Positions 17,916-27,926 of a DNA stretch of 64,000 bases are shown here, one piece after another (within the stretch, counting starts at the first letter, position 1; each line of letters starts with the position of its first letter). This DNA is from Nesterenkonia massiliensis. GTDB taxonomy: Bacteria; Actinomycetota; Actinomycetes; Actinomycetales; Micrococcaceae. A program made the position numbers and the translations under genes. The stretch spans positions 404,620-468,619 of the forward strand of contig NZ_HG005165.1 in NCBI RefSeq assembly GCF_000455245.1, in the 5' to 3' direction. The notes under the pieces were generated by a model. The model was not told where the DNA came from. It saw only the letters and a program-made list of their open reading frames with translations, and searched no databases.

Positions 17916-18974
17916 CTAGGCGTCTACGGCCTTCAGAGCCGGGCCATCGGTATCCTCGGCAGGCTTGATGATGCCGAGCTTTTCCTTGATCCGGCGTTCG
18001 ATCTCATCAGCCAAGTCCGGATTGTCCTTGAGGAACTGCCGAGCTTTCTCTTTGCCCTGACCGAGCTGGTCACCGTCATAGGTGAACCAGGCACCGGATT
18101 TCTTCACCATTCCGTGCTCTACGCCCATATCGATCAGTCCACCTTCTCGGGAGATGCCCTCGCCGTAGAGGATGTCGAACTCAGCCTGCTTAAACGGCGG
18201 CGCCATCTTGTTCTTCACGATCTTGGCGCGAGTACGGTTGCCCACAGCATTAGTGCCCTCTTTGAGGGTTTCGATACGCCGAACATCAACACGCACAGAT
18301 GCATAGAACTTCAAGGCCTTACCGCCGGAGGTGGTCTCCGGTGAGCCGAAGAAGACACCGACCTTCTCACGCAGCTGGTTGATGAAGATCGCGGTAGTCT
18401 TGGTCTGGGCCAGGCGTCCGGTGATCTTTCGCAGCGCCTGGGACATCAGCCGAGCCTGCAGGCCCACATGGCTATCACCCATCTCACCCTCGATCTCAGC
18501 GCGCGGCACAAGAGCTGCCACCGAGTCGATCACCACAATGTCCAGCGAGCCTGAAGAGACCAGCATGTCCATGATCTCCAGCGCCTGCTCGCCGGTATCC
18601 GGCTGCGAGACCAGCAGCGCATCAGTGTCCACACCAAGCTTCTCGGCATAGGAAGGGTCAAGGGCGTGCTCAGCATCGATGAATGCTGCAATACCGCCAT
18701 TGCGCTGGGCATTAGCCACCGCATGGAGAGCCACGGTGGTCTTACCGGAGGACTCAGGACCGTAGATCTCCACCACGCGACCGCGTGGGAAACCCCCAAT
18801 GCCCAGTGCCACGTCCATGGCAATCGAAGAGGTAGGGATTGCTTCGATCGGCGCGCGGGTCTCATCCCCGAGGCGCATCACCGAACCCTTGCCGTATTGC
18901 TTGTCGATCTGCGACAGTGCAGCTTCCAGCGCCTTCTGCCGGTCGCCGCTCTGCTTATTCGGATTGACTGCCAT
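17916..18974 (-). CDS. recA: Recombinase RecA
   Basis: A 352-residue recombinase and SOS coprotease. Walker A is [12 protein letters not shown], Walker B is [16 protein letters not shown], and the L2 loop region ends in [17 protein letters not shown]. The acidic C-terminal tail is present. No intein is inserted. It is 10 bases upstream of recX. A LexA box at 19137-19152, 163 bases upstream of the ATG, fits DNA-damage induction. Length and motifs are normal. Confidence 0.97.
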   Translation of the reverse strand: MAVNPNKQSGDRQKALEAALSQIDKQYGKGSVMRLGDETRAPIEAIPTSSIAMDVALGIGGFPRGRVVEIYGPESSGKTTVALHAVANAQRNGGIAAFIDAEHALDPSYAEKLGVDTDALLVSQPDTGEQALEIMDMLVSSGSLDIVVIDSVAALVPRAEIEGEMGDSHVGLQARLMSQALRKITGRLAQTKTTAIFINQLREKVGVFFGSPETTSGGKALKFYASVRVDVRRIETLKEGTNAVGNRTRAKIVKNKMAPPFKQAEFDILYGEGISREGGLIDMGVEHGMVKKSGAWFTYDGDQLGQGKEKARQFLKDNPDLADEIERRIKEKLGIIKPAEDTDGPALKAVDA

Positions 18975-19136
18975 GTTTCACCTCACGGGTCTTGAGTGAT
19001 GCGACCTGCGCACCGATGCTCGATACATGTTTAAGGCTACTGAGAGCCTCGGACATGTTGATGGGCCACTGTCCTACTGTGGAGAGAAACACCATCGGGC
19101 CACGTATTACTGCTCTGGGGAAAACTGTACCCTTGA

Positions 19137-19152
19137 TCGAACACAGTTTCGA
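19137..19152. promoter_or_regulatory. LexA (SOS) box upstream of recA
   Basis: TCGAAC-ACAG-TTTCGA fits the TCGAAC-N4-GTTCGA consensus at 11 of 12 positions. It lies 163 bases before the recA ATG and 24 bases after the end of the DUF3046 gene, so recA has its own damage-inducible promoter region with a long 5' leader. Confidence 0.85.
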
Positions 19153-19175
19153 TAGTGTGCTGCGCGTGTCTCGAA

Positions 19176-19397
19176 TCAGTCTCGCTTGGGAGGCCGATCT
19201 TTGCCGAACCGGCGCTCCTCAGGAATGTCCTGCTGGATGCACAGCGCCTCCCATACCTCGCGCGGAGACACTCCCGCAGCCAGGGCCTGCTTGGCAGTGA
19301 GCTGGTACCGGGAGATCACCAGCTCCCCGGCCAGCACGTGAGCATAGGATGCGCCGAATTCGTCCTCCATCAGCGTCCAGAACCGCGACTCCCTCAC
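19176..19397 (-). CDS. DUF3046 protein
   Basis: A 73-residue protein of the DUF3046 family, recognised by the RFWTLMEDEFGASYA opening, the LTAKQALAAGVSPREVW middle and the C-terminal RFGKDRPPKR. It occurs next to recA in many actinobacteria and has no known function. It overlaps the preceding MarR gene by 4 bases, so the two are translationally coupled. Confidence 0.88.
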   Translation of the reverse strand: MRESRFWTLMEDEFGASYAHVLAGELVISRYQLTAKQALAAGVSPREVWEALCIQQDIPEERRFGKDRPPKRD

Positions 19398-19900
19398 TGA
19401 GCTGCTCCATCGGCCTCAGCCCGCCCGGGCGTTGGGCTGCGCGGGGCGTCGTCGTACTCTGCGTAGGTCCGGTTGAGCTTGGACAACAGTCCCGAGAGGG
19501 TCTGAATCTCCTCCAACGTCCAGGGACTCAGCATGTCCAGGTAACGCTCCGAGCGCTCCTTCTGGGCCGCTTCTAGGCGCTCGCGCCCTTCCTCAGTCAA
19601 GGAGATGACCAGCGCGCGCCCGTCGTCGGGATCTGCTTTCTTGGTGATGAAACCGCGCTCAGCCAAAGTGCTCAGCTGACGGGAAAGAGTCGGCTTGCCG
19701 ATGCCCAGATGCCGCGAGATAGTCGTCATTCGCTGCGGACCGTTAGTCTGCAGGGTCGAGAGCACCGAATAGGATGCAGGCTCAATCTCCGGATCGATCC
19801 GTTGCGCCAGCTGAATAGCATTATGGCGGCGGCGGACGAACAGCCTGTAGAACTCCTCCTGGAGCTCCTTGACTTTGGCACGGCGGTCGGTCGATGTCAT
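19394..19900 (-). CDS. MarR-family transcriptional regulator
   Basis: A 168-residue winged-helix regulator with the typical recognition region (MTTISRHLGIGKPTLSRQ) and wing (KKADPDDGRALVISLT), flanked by dimerisation helices. Its C-terminal 20 residues are charged and likely disordered. It overlaps DUF3046 by 4 bases and follows clgR at a 62-base distance on the same strand. It is a different MarR lineage from the one at 1.75 kb. Its ligand and targets cannot be told from the sequence. Confidence 0.87.
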   Translation of the reverse strand: MTSTDRRAKVKELQEEFYRLFVRRRHNAIQLAQRIDPEIEPASYSVLSTLQTNGPQRMTTISRHLGIGKPTLSRQLSTLAERGFITKKADPDDGRALVISLTEEGRERLEAAQKERSERYLDMLSPWTLEEIQTLSGLLSKLNRTYAEYDDAPRSPTPGRAEADGAAQ

Positions 19901-19962
19901 GCGTGCCAGTCTAAGCGGAAGTGAAACGGCCGCCCGCTTTCACGGACGGCCGCCTTCGAACA

Positions 19963-20364
19963 TCAGTAGGAGACGAGCTCCTCGTGACCGAACTCGCGCT
20001 GGAATTCGGTGGGCACTGTATCCGGCACTGTCAGGCCCTCGGCTGTAGCGATGCGCTCAGCAACCTGGAAGAGCATGACCGCAAGCGGCACATTCAGCGC
20101 CGTGCAGATAGATGCCAACAGTTCAGAGGAGGCTTCCTTCTGTCCGCGCTCCACTTCTGAAAGGTAGCCCAGAGATACTCGGGCATCGTGGGACACATCA
20201 CGCAGGGTGCGACCTTCGGACTGACGAATGCTTCGCAGCACGTCACCAATCTCTTGACGCAGGACCACTCCCTTGGACTCTCGGGTGTCCGCTCCGGCGG
20301 CACCATCAACGTCCATGTCCTTCCAACGGGTGACTCCGTTGACGGTGACTGGCTGTCGAACCAT
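19963..20364 (-). CDS. clgR: XRE-family regulator ClgR
   Basis: A 133-residue activator of clp protease and stress genes in actinobacteria. The Cro/CI-type helix-turn-helix ([20 protein letters not shown] followed by [20 protein letters not shown]) matches ClgR closely. ATG 20364 is chosen because GGAG lies 8 bases upstream; 20388 would lack this. The N-terminus (about 30 residues before LRQEIGDVL) is longer than in Corynebacterium. It lies just downstream of cinA, the usual ClgR location. ClgR proteins are themselves ClpP substrates. Confidence 0.88.
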   Translation of the reverse strand: MVRQPVTVNGVTRWKDMDVDGAAGADTRESKGVVLRQEIGDVLRSIRQSEGRTLRDVSHDARVSLGYLSEVERGQKEASSELLASICTALNVPLAVMLFQVAERIATAEGLTVPDTVPTEFQREFGHEELVSY

Positions 20365-20441
20365 GGAAATCGCTCCTTTAAGATTCATGCGTCTCGCCTA
20401 AGAAACAACTGACCTGCCCGCCGTTTTGTTCCCCACTCTAG

Positions 20442-21083
20442 CTAAGAACCGGCGCTGGCGGGCAGTCCCGCCGGTTCGGTCAGCAGAAAATCCTCCACTA
20501 GTTTCAACGCTCCCTGCACTGAAGCCTTTCGGATCTCGACCCGCATCTGGTCAGGATCAGCCGAAGGGTCCAGATGCAGCAGCAGTGCACCGGCCAGCCA
20601 CTGCTGCGATATGTCCTGGTCAATCCGGTCACAGCCCTGCGGAAGGCTCAGGCCCAGCCGCTGAACAGCATCCTCACGGCAGGCAATGCCCAGATAGACG
20701 GTGCCGACGTCCTTACCTTGGTGCGGCGCAGGCCCGGCCACCCCGGTGGTTGAAATGCCGATATCAGTTCCGCAACGTTCTGCTGCTCCCTGAGCCATCG
20801 AAGCCGCCACAATGGGATCAACGGCGCCACGGGTCTCCAGAAGATCCGCCGAGACCTTCAGCACGTGCTCCTTAACCTGGTTGCTGTAAGCGATCACCCC
20901 GCCTAGCAGCGCCTGGCTTGCACCAGGCACATCCGCAATACGGGCAGCCAGGGAACCGGCTGTCAGAGATTCGGCGGTGGCCAGAGTCAGACCGCGGTGG
21001 GCGCAGCGCTGGACGATCTCTACCGGGTCGGTACTGGATTCGGCCTCCTCGGCCACCTTCTGCGCGTCTCCTTCAACAGGCAT
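20442..21083 (-). CDS. pncC: CinA-family nicotinamide-nucleotide amidohydrolase (C-terminal domain only)
   Basis: A 213-residue protein with only the CinA C-terminal deamidase domain: TLATAESLTAGSLAARIAD with the catalytic Ser/Lys neighbourhood, LLGGVIAYSNQVKEHVL and GISTTGVAGPAPHQGK. It deamidates NMN to nicotinate mononucleotide in pyridine nucleotide recycling. The molybdopterin-like N-terminal domain of full CinA is absent, as is common in actinobacteria. It lies between pgsA (63 bases upstream) and clgR (77 bases downstream) in an ftsK-pgsA-cinA-clgR series conserved in the phylum. Confidence 0.9.
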   Translation of the reverse strand: MPVEGDAQKVAEEAESSTDPVEIVQRCAHRGLTLATAESLTAGSLAARIADVPGASQALLGGVIAYSNQVKEHVLKVSADLLETRGAVDPIVAASMAQGAAERCGTDIGISTTGVAGPAPHQGKDVGTVYLGIACREDAVQRLGLSLPQGCDRIDQDISQQWLAGALLLHLDPSADPDQMRVEIRKASVQGALKLVEDFLLTEPAGLPASAGS

Positions 21084-21146
21084 GGACCCAAGCCTAGACC
21101 CGAAGTCCGCACAGTTGCTGAGAACGTCAGCGACGTCGACGCGGAG

Positions 21147-21761
21147 TCAGTCGCCACGGGAACGTAGCGCAGCCGCCCGCATCCGCAGCGCCGAGATCAG
21201 ATAGTCAACGCCGGTCACCACGGTCACCACAGCGGCCAGATCCATGATCCAGAACGCAATATCGGCCAGCCAGGGGGCAATAACCACAAGCGGCAGCAAC
21301 ATCAGCTGCAGGCCTGCAGACTGCAGCACTGTCTTCAGCTTCCCGCCCCGTGATGCCGGCATGACCCCGTAACGAATAACGGCCATCCGCAGCACCGTCA
21401 CACTGATTTCGCGTACCAAGATCACGATGGTGACCCACCAGTGCAGCTCACCCAAGAGCGAGAGCATCACCAAACCTGCACCGATCAGCAGCTTATCGGC
21501 GATGGGATCAGCGATTTTGCCGAAGTCGGTGACCAGATTTCTCGCCCGCGCTAAGTCGCCGTCGATCTTGTCGGTGATCATCGCCGCAGCGAAGACACCG
21601 GCTGCAGCCCAGCGCCACGGGCCGTTCTCCGCGGCGAAGGCTTCTTCAGTACCGGCAGTGTCAAGGAGCAGGAACCAGATAAAAACCGGTACCAGCGCGA
21701 TGCGCACCATGGTGAGAATATTGGCGATGTTCCACAGGGGAGCTTGCTGAGGTGTGGTCAC
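21147..21761 (-). CDS. pgsA: CDP-diacylglycerol-glycerol-3-phosphate 3-phosphatidyltransferase
   Basis: A 204-residue integral membrane CDP-alcohol phosphotransferase that makes phosphatidylglycerophosphate. The family signature D-x2-DG-x2-AR-x8-G-x3-D-x3-D is complete (DKIDGDLARARNLVTDFG followed by KIADPIAD). Five to six hydrophobic segments surround it. It follows ftsK by 16 bases and is probably co-transcribed with it. The substrate is assigned from family and context; related enzymes use inositol phosphate, but the ftsK-pgsA-cinA context favours PgsA. Confidence 0.9.
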   Translation of the reverse strand: MTTPQQAPLWNIANILTMVRIALVPVFIWFLLLDTAGTEEAFAAENGPWRWAAAGVFAAAMITDKIDGDLARARNLVTDFGKIADPIADKLLIGAGLVMLSLLGELHWWVTIVILVREISVTVLRMAVIRYGVMPASRGGKLKTVLQSAGLQLMLLPLVVIAPWLADIAFWIMDLAAVVTVVTGVDYLISALRMRAAALRSRGD

Positions 21762-21777
21762 GTGGGAGTCAATGTCC

Positions 21778-24700
21778 TTATCGTCCGGTCAGCTGCCAGG
21801 CATCTTCAGAGCTGGTGTTCTCGTGACCGTCATAGTACTCCTGCGCCTGGGGCAGCCCAGCAGTCCGAGCGGCCATATCCCTGGCGATGAGGTCCTCCCC
21901 CCAGTCCTGCTGCGGGTTCTGCGCAGTGCTGTACTCCGCTCCGGACTCGGCGTCGGGTTCGGCTGCTGACGGGCTGCTGCTCTGCGCCGGGCTGTAGTCC
22001 TGGCTGTACTCCTGGTCAGCCTGCGCGGGCTTCTCGGCAGGCACCGAGCGGCCGGGTTCGCGTTTGACCACATCATGCTCATAGGGGGCTTCGGCATCAT
22101 CCTCGGCGGACGATGGCCCCTCCCCCTTGATAGTGGCAAGCACCTCCGGCAGCTCCTCCGGGGTGACCAGCACGTCGCGGGCCTTGGATCCTTCGGAGGG
22201 GCCGACCACGCCGCGGGACTCCATGAGGTCCATGAGGCGACCAGCCTTGGCGAAACCAACGCGCAGTTTGCGCTGCAGCATGGAGGTTGAGCCGAACTGG
22301 GTGGTGACCACCAGTTCGGTGGCCGCCAGCAACAGCTCGAGATCATCGCCGATATCCTCGTCGATCTCCTTCTTGCGCGCAGTCTCCTTGGGCACCACAT
22401 CCTCGCGGTACTGGGCCTTGAGCTGGGACTTCACATGGTCGACGACGGCGTGCACTTCCGACTCATTGACCCAGGCGCCCTGGACGCGCATCGGCTTGGA
22501 CATGCCCATGGGCAGGAAGAGCGCGTCGCCCTGGCCGAGCAGCTTCTCCGCACCCACGGAGTCCAGCACCACGCGCGAATCAGTTGCCGATGAGGTGGCG
22601 AAGGCCATCCGGGAGGGCACATTGGCCTTAATCAGGCCGGTGACCACATTGACGGAGGGGCGCTGGGTAGCCAGCACCAGGTGGATGCCGGCAGCGCGGG
22701 CCAGCTGAGTGATGCGGACGATCGAATCCTCGACGTCGCGCGGGGCCACCATCATCAGATCTGCCAGCTCATCCACGATCACCAGCAGGTAGGGGTAGGG
22801 GCGCAGCACCCGCTTGGAGTCCGGGGGCAGCTGAATCTTGCCTGCTCGCACCGCCTTGTTGAAGTCATCGACGTGCTTATAGCCGAAGTGGGCCAGATCG
22901 TCGTAGCGGTTGTCCATCTCTTTGACCACCCACTCCAGGGCCTCTGCGGCCTTCTTGGGGTTGGTGATGATGGGGGTGATCAGGTGAGGGATGCCCTCAT
23001 AGGCGGTCAGTTCCACACGTTTGGGGTCCACCATGACCATGCGGACCTCATCCGGGGTGGCCCGCATCAGCACCGAGGTCACCATGGAGTTGATGAACGC
23101 AGACTTACCAGCACCGGTGGCGCCGGCAACCAGCAGATGCGGCATCTTGGCGAGGTTGGCCACTACGTAGCCGCCCTCGACGTCCTTGCCCACACCCATC
23201 ACCATGGGGTGCTCGGTCTTGCGCGCAGCGTTGGAACGCAGCACATCCCCTAGGGATACCACCTCTTTGTCCCGGTTGGGGATCTCGATGCCGATGGCGG
23301 ATTTGCCCGGAATAGGGCTGAGAATACGAACCTCGGGGCTCTTCACCGCATAGGAGATGTTCTTCTCCAGGTTAGTAACTTTCTCCACCTTGGTGCCCGG
23401 TGCCACCTCGATCTCGTACCGGGTCACAGTGGGTCCACGGGAGAATCCGGTGACCTCGGCATCGACCTTGAACTGCTGGAAGGTGTTGTCCAGCGCTTCG
23501 ACGATCTCCGCATTGGCCTCGGAATGCTCCTTAGGCGGCGGGCCTGCCGGCAGCATGGACTGATCCGGCAGGGTGTAGGTGACGTCCCCGGAGAGCTCCA
23601 GCTGTTCGCTGCGGGCGGGGAAATCCGTAGGTGCTGCCGGTGCCTCCGGCGTGGAAACCGGCTTGGGTGTAGAAACAGGCGCAGCAGCAGAGCGCTCCGG
23701 TTCTTCCTCCGGCTCAGCGACACCTGCGGCGCGCTTGATCTCGGCGATCTCCTGTTCCTGCTTCGTGGGGCGCTTCACACCCGGGCGCAGTCGCGGTGCC
23801 GCCTTGGTCTCGGCGGTTTCTGCCGCAGGCTCGGTGAGCACCGAACTTTCATACGCGCCCTCGGCGGCAGCATCGGCTTCACCTTCACCGGATCCACTGG
23901 CGTGGGTGTCGATATCAAAGACCTCGGTGGGCTGGGTGGCGGCCCGGGCGTCGTCGTTCTTCTTCCCGGCCAGGCCACCAGTGGCGATCTTGGCCAGCAG
24001 CGAAGTTCCGGACTCTTCCGGCTCAACGGCAGCTTTCTTGGCCCGACGCGGGCGCGGGGCAGGTTCATCCTCAGCCTGACGCTGCTGGGATTCCCCACCG
24101 GAGGGCAGGTCTTCGTAGTCCCGGTACTGCGGTTGGCTGGCCTCGCCGATGACGTAATTGCGGGCCACGGCAATCCGCTCCGGGATGCGTCGCACAGGGG
24201 TGTCGGTGAGCACCAGCAGACCAGCTGCCAGGGTCAGGCTCAAGAAGATCCACACCGGATACTGAGTGATGAGCGAGGCGATGGGGGCCGCGACCAGGTA
24301 GCCCAGGATCCCGCCGGAGGTCAGCAGGTTAGCGAAGCCCCCGGTGTCTCCGGCCTCGAACATTTCGTTAATAGTGGGCATCCCGCCGGCAAGGTGGGAC
24401 AGACCAGCAGCAGAAGCCAGGACGATGCTCAGGCCGATGGCGACGCGGCCGTTGGCTTCGTGCTCCTGCGGGGTTCGAAAGTAGCGCACAGCGGTGATCA
24501 GCAGCACCAGCGGCAGGATGACCGAGGCCCAGCCGAAGGTCCCGGCCGTGGCGCGGTGCACCACCGCAGAGATCCAGTGGTCCCAGTTGGCGGCACCCCA
24601 CCAGTCGACCACAGCGGTCAGACCTGCCAGCAGGAAGAAGACCAGTCCCGCGCCGTCGCGCCGGTCATCAGGGTGGATCTTCACCTGCCGCCCGACGCTG

Positions 24701-24879
24701 CGCACTGAACTGCCCACCGGGGTAGCCAGGGCCAGCCAGATGCCGCGCAGGGCTGCAAAGAGCAGGTTGCCGCGCTCCTCGGGCTGTGCTGAGGAGTTTT
24801 TCGACGTCGTCGCGCGAGCCTTGGAAGAGGAGCTCTTCTTCGATCCGACGGCTCGCGAGGGGGAAGTACGTGTCGCCAT
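21778..24879 (-). CDS. ftsK: DNA translocase FtsK
   Basis: A 1033-residue septal DNA pump that clears the chromosome terminus and activates dif recombination. Four to five N-terminal membrane spans (about residues 60-240) are followed by an acidic, Pro/Ala-rich linker of roughly 250 residues, the motor domain with Walker [18 protein letters not shown] and Walker [15 protein letters not shown], and a C-terminal gamma domain ([19 protein letters not shown]). About 130 acidic residues extend beyond gamma. The ATG at 24879 (MATRTSPSR) is preferred to the 29-residue upstream extension. It leads the pgsA-cinA-clgR series. Confidence 0.96.
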   Translation of the reverse strand: MATRTSPSRAVGSKKSSSSKARATTSKNSSAQPEERGNLLFAALRGIWLALATPVGSSVRSVGRQVKIHPDDRRDGAGLVFFLLAGLTAVVDWWGAANWDHWISAVVHRATAGTFGWASVILPLVLLITAVRYFRTPQEHEANGRVAIGLSIVLASAAGLSHLAGGMPTINEMFEAGDTGGFANLLTSGGILGYLVAAPIASLITQYPVWIFLSLTLAAGLLVLTDTPVRRIPERIAVARNYVIGEASQPQYRDYEDLPSGGESQQRQAEDEPAPRPRRAKKAAVEPEESGTSLLAKIATGGLAGKKNDDARAATQPTEVFDIDTHASGSGEGEADAAAEGAYESSVLTEPAAETAETKAAPRLRPGVKRPTKQEQEIAEIKRAAGVAEPEEEPERSAAAPVSTPKPVSTPEAPAAPTDFPARSEQLELSGDVTYTLPDQSMLPAGPPPKEHSEANAEIVEALDNTFQQFKVDAEVTGFSRGPTVTRYEIEVAPGTKVEKVTNLEKNISYAVKSPEVRILSPIPGKSAIGIEIPNRDKEVVSLGDVLRSNAARKTEHPMVMGVGKDVEGGYVVANLAKMPHLLVAGATGAGKSAFINSMVTSVLMRATPDEVRMVMVDPKRVELTAYEGIPHLITPIITNPKKAAEALEWVVKEMDNRYDDLAHFGYKHVDDFNKAVRAGKIQLPPDSKRVLRPYPYLLVIVDELADLMMVAPRDVEDSIVRITQLARAAGIHLVLATQRPSVNVVTGLIKANVPSRMAFATSSATDSRVVLDSVGAEKLLGQGDALFLPMGMSKPMRVQGAWVNESEVHAVVDHVKSQLKAQYREDVVPKETARKKEIDEDIGDDLELLLAATELVVTTQFGSTSMLQRKLRVGFAKAGRLMDLMESRGVVGPSEGSKARDVLVTPEELPEVLATIKGEGPSSAEDDAEAPYEHDVVKREPGRSVPAEKPAQADQEYSQDYSPAQSSSPSAAEPDAESGAEYSTAQNPQQDWGEDLIARDMAARTAGLPQAQEYYDGHENTSSEDAWQLTGR

Positions 24880-24996
24880 GGTCCCCAACTTAGCCGCTGA
24901 CACCCCCGATGTGTAGGACTCCACGCCGCAGCGGTCCGCATATCTGCGCCCCGTACGATAGCGCACAGGACCCTATCACCCACGCAGAAGGATCCC

Positions 24997-26220
24997 ATGG
25001 CACTGCCGCGCGAATTCGAGATGACTGATCAGGAGCGCATTCGTCTCCACGACTTCTACCGGACACTGCACGCCCATCCAGAGCTCAGCATGCAGGAGCA
25101 TCAGACGGCCGCACGGATAGAGACGGTCTTGAGCGAACTCGATGTTGAGCACTTTCGCTGCGCTGACACCGGCGTGGTGGCAGTGGTGCACAACGGAGAA
25201 GGCCCAGTGGTGGCGATGCGAGCGGATATGGACGGGCTGCCCATTGAGGAGAAGACTGGCCTGGAGTATGCCTCCCAGCAGCACGGGGTGCTGCCCAACG
25301 GGACACCCACCGCAGTCATGCACGGCTGCGGGCACGATACCCATGTGGCTTCCCTGCTAGGTGCCCTGCGGGTGCTGCTGCGCTGCCGAAGCAGCTGGAG
25401 CGGAACGCTGGTGCTGGTCTTTCAGCCCGGAGAAGAGACCGGGCAGGGCGCTCAGGCGATGATCGATGACCGGCTCTGGGACCGTGTTCCGCAGCCGCAG
25501 GTAGTCCTGGGACAGCACGTCTCCCCTGGTGAGGCCGGCACGGTGACCATGGCGATGGGCCCAGCGATGGCGGCTCTGGATTCGCTGAAGGTCACCGTCT
25601 ACGGCAAACAGGCCCATGGCTCGCGGCCTCATCTGGGCATTGACCCCATTGTGCTCGGGGCAGCTATGGTGCTGCGCCTGCAGACCATCGTCTCCCGGGA
25701 GGTGGATGCCCATGATGCGGCGGTGGTCACCGTCGGTGTCTTCCAGGGCGGTGTGAAGGAGAACATCATCCCAGAGCAGGCGGAGTTCCAGGTGAATGTG
25801 CGCACCCTGACCGAATCAGTGCGCGAGCAGGTGCTGGCCGCCATCCACCGGATTATCCGAGCAGAGGCTCAGGCCTCAGGTGCGCCGGAGCCGGAGATTG
25901 AGCATTACGCTCAGCTTCCGGCCACTGTCAACGACGCCGAGGCCGCCGCCGAAGTCTTCGCCAGCCTGGGAGAAGCCCTGGGCGAGGAGAACGTGACTGT
26001 GGAGCGCCCGCGGATGGGTTCAGAGGACTTCGGACTGCTGGGCCGCGCCGCTGGTGTGCCCAGTGTGCTGTGGTTCTTCGGCAGCTCTGCGCCGGATGTG
26101 GTGAATCCACCGGGGAACCACTCACCGTATTTCGCACCGCTTCTGGAGCCTACGCTCAGCGCAGGGACTTACGCCATGACAGCGGCAGCCCTGCGCTGGT
26201 TAGCGTCTCATCGAGCCTGA
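24997..26220 (+). CDS. M20-family amidohydrolase
   Basis: A 407-residue metallo-amidohydrolase of the IAA-amino-acid hydrolase/hippurate hydrolase type (M20D). Metal ligands are visible in MHGCGHDTHVASLLGA and in the QPGEETGQGAQAM segment; VAMRADMDGLPIEE precedes them and the dimerisation lid (YGKQAHGSRPHLGIDPI) follows. It cleaves N-acyl amino acids or related amides; the physiological substrate is unknown. It is divergent from ftsK and ends 5 bases from the convergent RNase J gene. Confidence 0.88.
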   Translation: MALPREFEMTDQERIRLHDFYRTLHAHPELSMQEHQTAARIETVLSELDVEHFRCADTGVVAVVHNGEGPVVAMRADMDGLPIEEKTGLEYASQQHGVLPNGTPTAVMHGCGHDTHVASLLGALRVLLRCRSSWSGTLVLVFQPGEETGQGAQAMIDDRLWDRVPQPQVVLGQHVSPGEAGTVTMAMGPAMAALDSLKVTVYGKQAHGSRPHLGIDPIVLGAAMVLRLQTIVSREVDAHDAAVVTVGVFQGGVKENIIPEQAEFQVNVRTLTESVREQVLAAIHRIIRAEAQASGAPEPEIEHYAQLPATVNDAEAAAEVFASLGEALGEENVTVERPRMGSEDFGLLGRAAGVPSVLWFFGSSAPDVVNPPGNHSPYFAPLLEPTLSAGTYAMTAAALRWLASHRA

Positions 26221-26225
26221 GGTGC

Positions 26226-27908
26226 TCAGGTCTCGACTACCACCGGGACAATCATGGGCTTGCGCCGCAGCTTGCGGCTGACCCATGCCCCGATAGTGCG
26301 GCGAACCACCTGCTGGAGCTGGTGGGTGGTGTGTTCTTTGTTCTCCTGGATCGCCTCAGTGAGAGCCTGGGCAATCTTGGGCTTGATGCCCTTGAAGACC
26401 TCATCCTCCTCGGCGACACCACGTGCGTGGATATCCGGTCCGGCCACGATCTTGCCGGTCTGCCGGTTCACCACGGTCACCACGGAGATGAAGCCTTCTT
26501 CGCCCAACACACGCCGATCCTTAAGATCGGTGTCGGTGATCTCACCGATGGAGGATCCGTCCACATAGACGTAGCCGGCCTCGATCTGCCCCACCACCCG
26601 GGCGGTGCCGGCACGAAGGTCCACCACCGATCCGTCCTCGCACAGCAGCACGTTCTGTGCCGGCACACCGGTCTGTTCGGCCAGTTTGCCGTTGGCGATC
26701 AGGTGCCGGGTTTCACCGTGGACGGGCATGGCGTTCTTCGGCTTGAGGATGTTGTAGCTGTAAAGCAGCTCGCCCGCGGAGGCGTGTCCGGAGACGTGCA
26801 CCTTGGCATTGTCCTTGTGAATGACGTCGGCGCCGAGCTTCATCAGTCCGTTGATCACCCGGTAGACCGAGTTCTCGTTACCAGGGATCAGTGAGGAGGC
26901 CAGGATGATGGTGTCCCCCTCCCCCACCTGGACCTGGTGATCGCCATTGGCCATCCGGGACAGGGCGGCCATCGGCTCACCCTGGGATCCGGTGGACATC
27001 AGCACCACCTTGTGATCGGGCAGCTGGTCCACCTTCTTGATGTCCACCAGGATGTTCTCCGGCACATTGAGGTAGCCCAGCTTGGCGGCAATGGACATAT
27101 TGCGCACCATAGAGCGGCCGACAAAGGCGACCTTGCGATCATGGGCCACAGCGGCGTCGAGCACCTGCTGGACGCGGTGGATATGGCTGGCAAAGCTGGC
27201 CACGATGATGCGGCGCTGAGCGCGGCCGAAGACCTGCTCGATCACCGGTCCGATCTCCTTCTCAGGAGTGGTGAACCCGGGGATATGGGCATTGGTGGAG
27301 TCGGACATGTAGAGGTCCACGCCCTCTTCGCCGAGCCGGGCGAAATGCCGCAGATCGGTGATCCGCCCATCCAGCGGCAGCTGGTCCATCTTGAAGTCAC
27401 CGGTGTGCAGCACTGTGCCTGCCTCGGTGCGGATGAAGACTGCCAGGGCATCTGGGATGGAGTGGTTGACCGCCACGAACTCACGCTCGAAGGGGCCGAA
27501 TCGCTCCACTTCCCCCTCGGCCACCGTCAGCGTATAGGCGTTGATCCGGTGCTCGGCCAGTTTGGCCTCCACCAGCGCCAGGGTCAGTTTGGAACCGATC
27601 ACCGGAATATCCGGCTTCTTGCGCAGCAGATAGGGCACTGCGCCGATATGGTCCTCGTGGCCGTGGGTGAGTACGACGCCGACGACGTCGTCCAGCCGGT
27701 CTTCGATGTAACTGAAGTCAGGCAGGATGAGGTCGACGCCGGGCTGCTCTTCCTCGGGGAAGAGCACGCCGCAGTCAACGATGAGGATTTTGCCGTCGAT
27801 CTCGAAGATGGCCATATTCCGGCCCACCTCCCCGAGACCGCCCAGCGGCACGATCCTCAGCGTGCCGTTCTTGAGCTTGGGCGGGGTCTGAAGTGTTTCA
27901 GGTGCCAC
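26226..27908 (-). CDS. rnj: Ribonuclease J
   Basis: A 560-residue metallo-beta-lactamase/beta-CASP ribonuclease with 5'-exo and endonuclease activity in mRNA decay and rRNA maturation. The metal motif is LTHGHEDHIGAVPYLL; the beta-CASP region includes SDSTNAHIPG, STGSQGEPMAAL and the SGHAS motif. The C-terminal domain ends in the KLRRKPMIVPVV region. It begins 18 bases after dapA stops, in the dapA-rnj order common in actinobacteria, so the two are probably co-transcribed. Confidence 0.95.
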   Translation of the reverse strand: MAPETLQTPPKLKNGTLRIVPLGGLGEVGRNMAIFEIDGKILIVDCGVLFPEEEQPGVDLILPDFSYIEDRLDDVVGVVLTHGHEDHIGAVPYLLRKKPDIPVIGSKLTLALVEAKLAEHRINAYTLTVAEGEVERFGPFEREFVAVNHSIPDALAVFIRTEAGTVLHTGDFKMDQLPLDGRITDLRHFARLGEEGVDLYMSDSTNAHIPGFTTPEKEIGPVIEQVFGRAQRRIIVASFASHIHRVQQVLDAAVAHDRKVAFVGRSMVRNMSIAAKLGYLNVPENILVDIKKVDQLPDHKVVLMSTGSQGEPMAALSRMANGDHQVQVGEGDTIILASSLIPGNENSVYRVINGLMKLGADVIHKDNAKVHVSGHASAGELLYSYNILKPKNAMPVHGETRHLIANGKLAEQTGVPAQNVLLCEDGSVVDLRAGTARVVGQIEAGYVYVDGSSIGEITDTDLKDRRVLGEEGFISVVTVVNRQTGKIVAGPDIHARGVAEEDEVFKGIKPKIAQALTEAIQENKEHTTHQLQQVVRRTIGAWVSRKLRRKPMIVPVVVET

Positions 27909-27926
27909 TATGTGACGGGTTCCTTT

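Noticed and set aside
19020-19035. TCGATACATGTTTAAG as a second recA LexA box
   Set aside because: Both half-sites are weak (TCGATA, TTTAAG) compared with the near-perfect site at 19137-19152.
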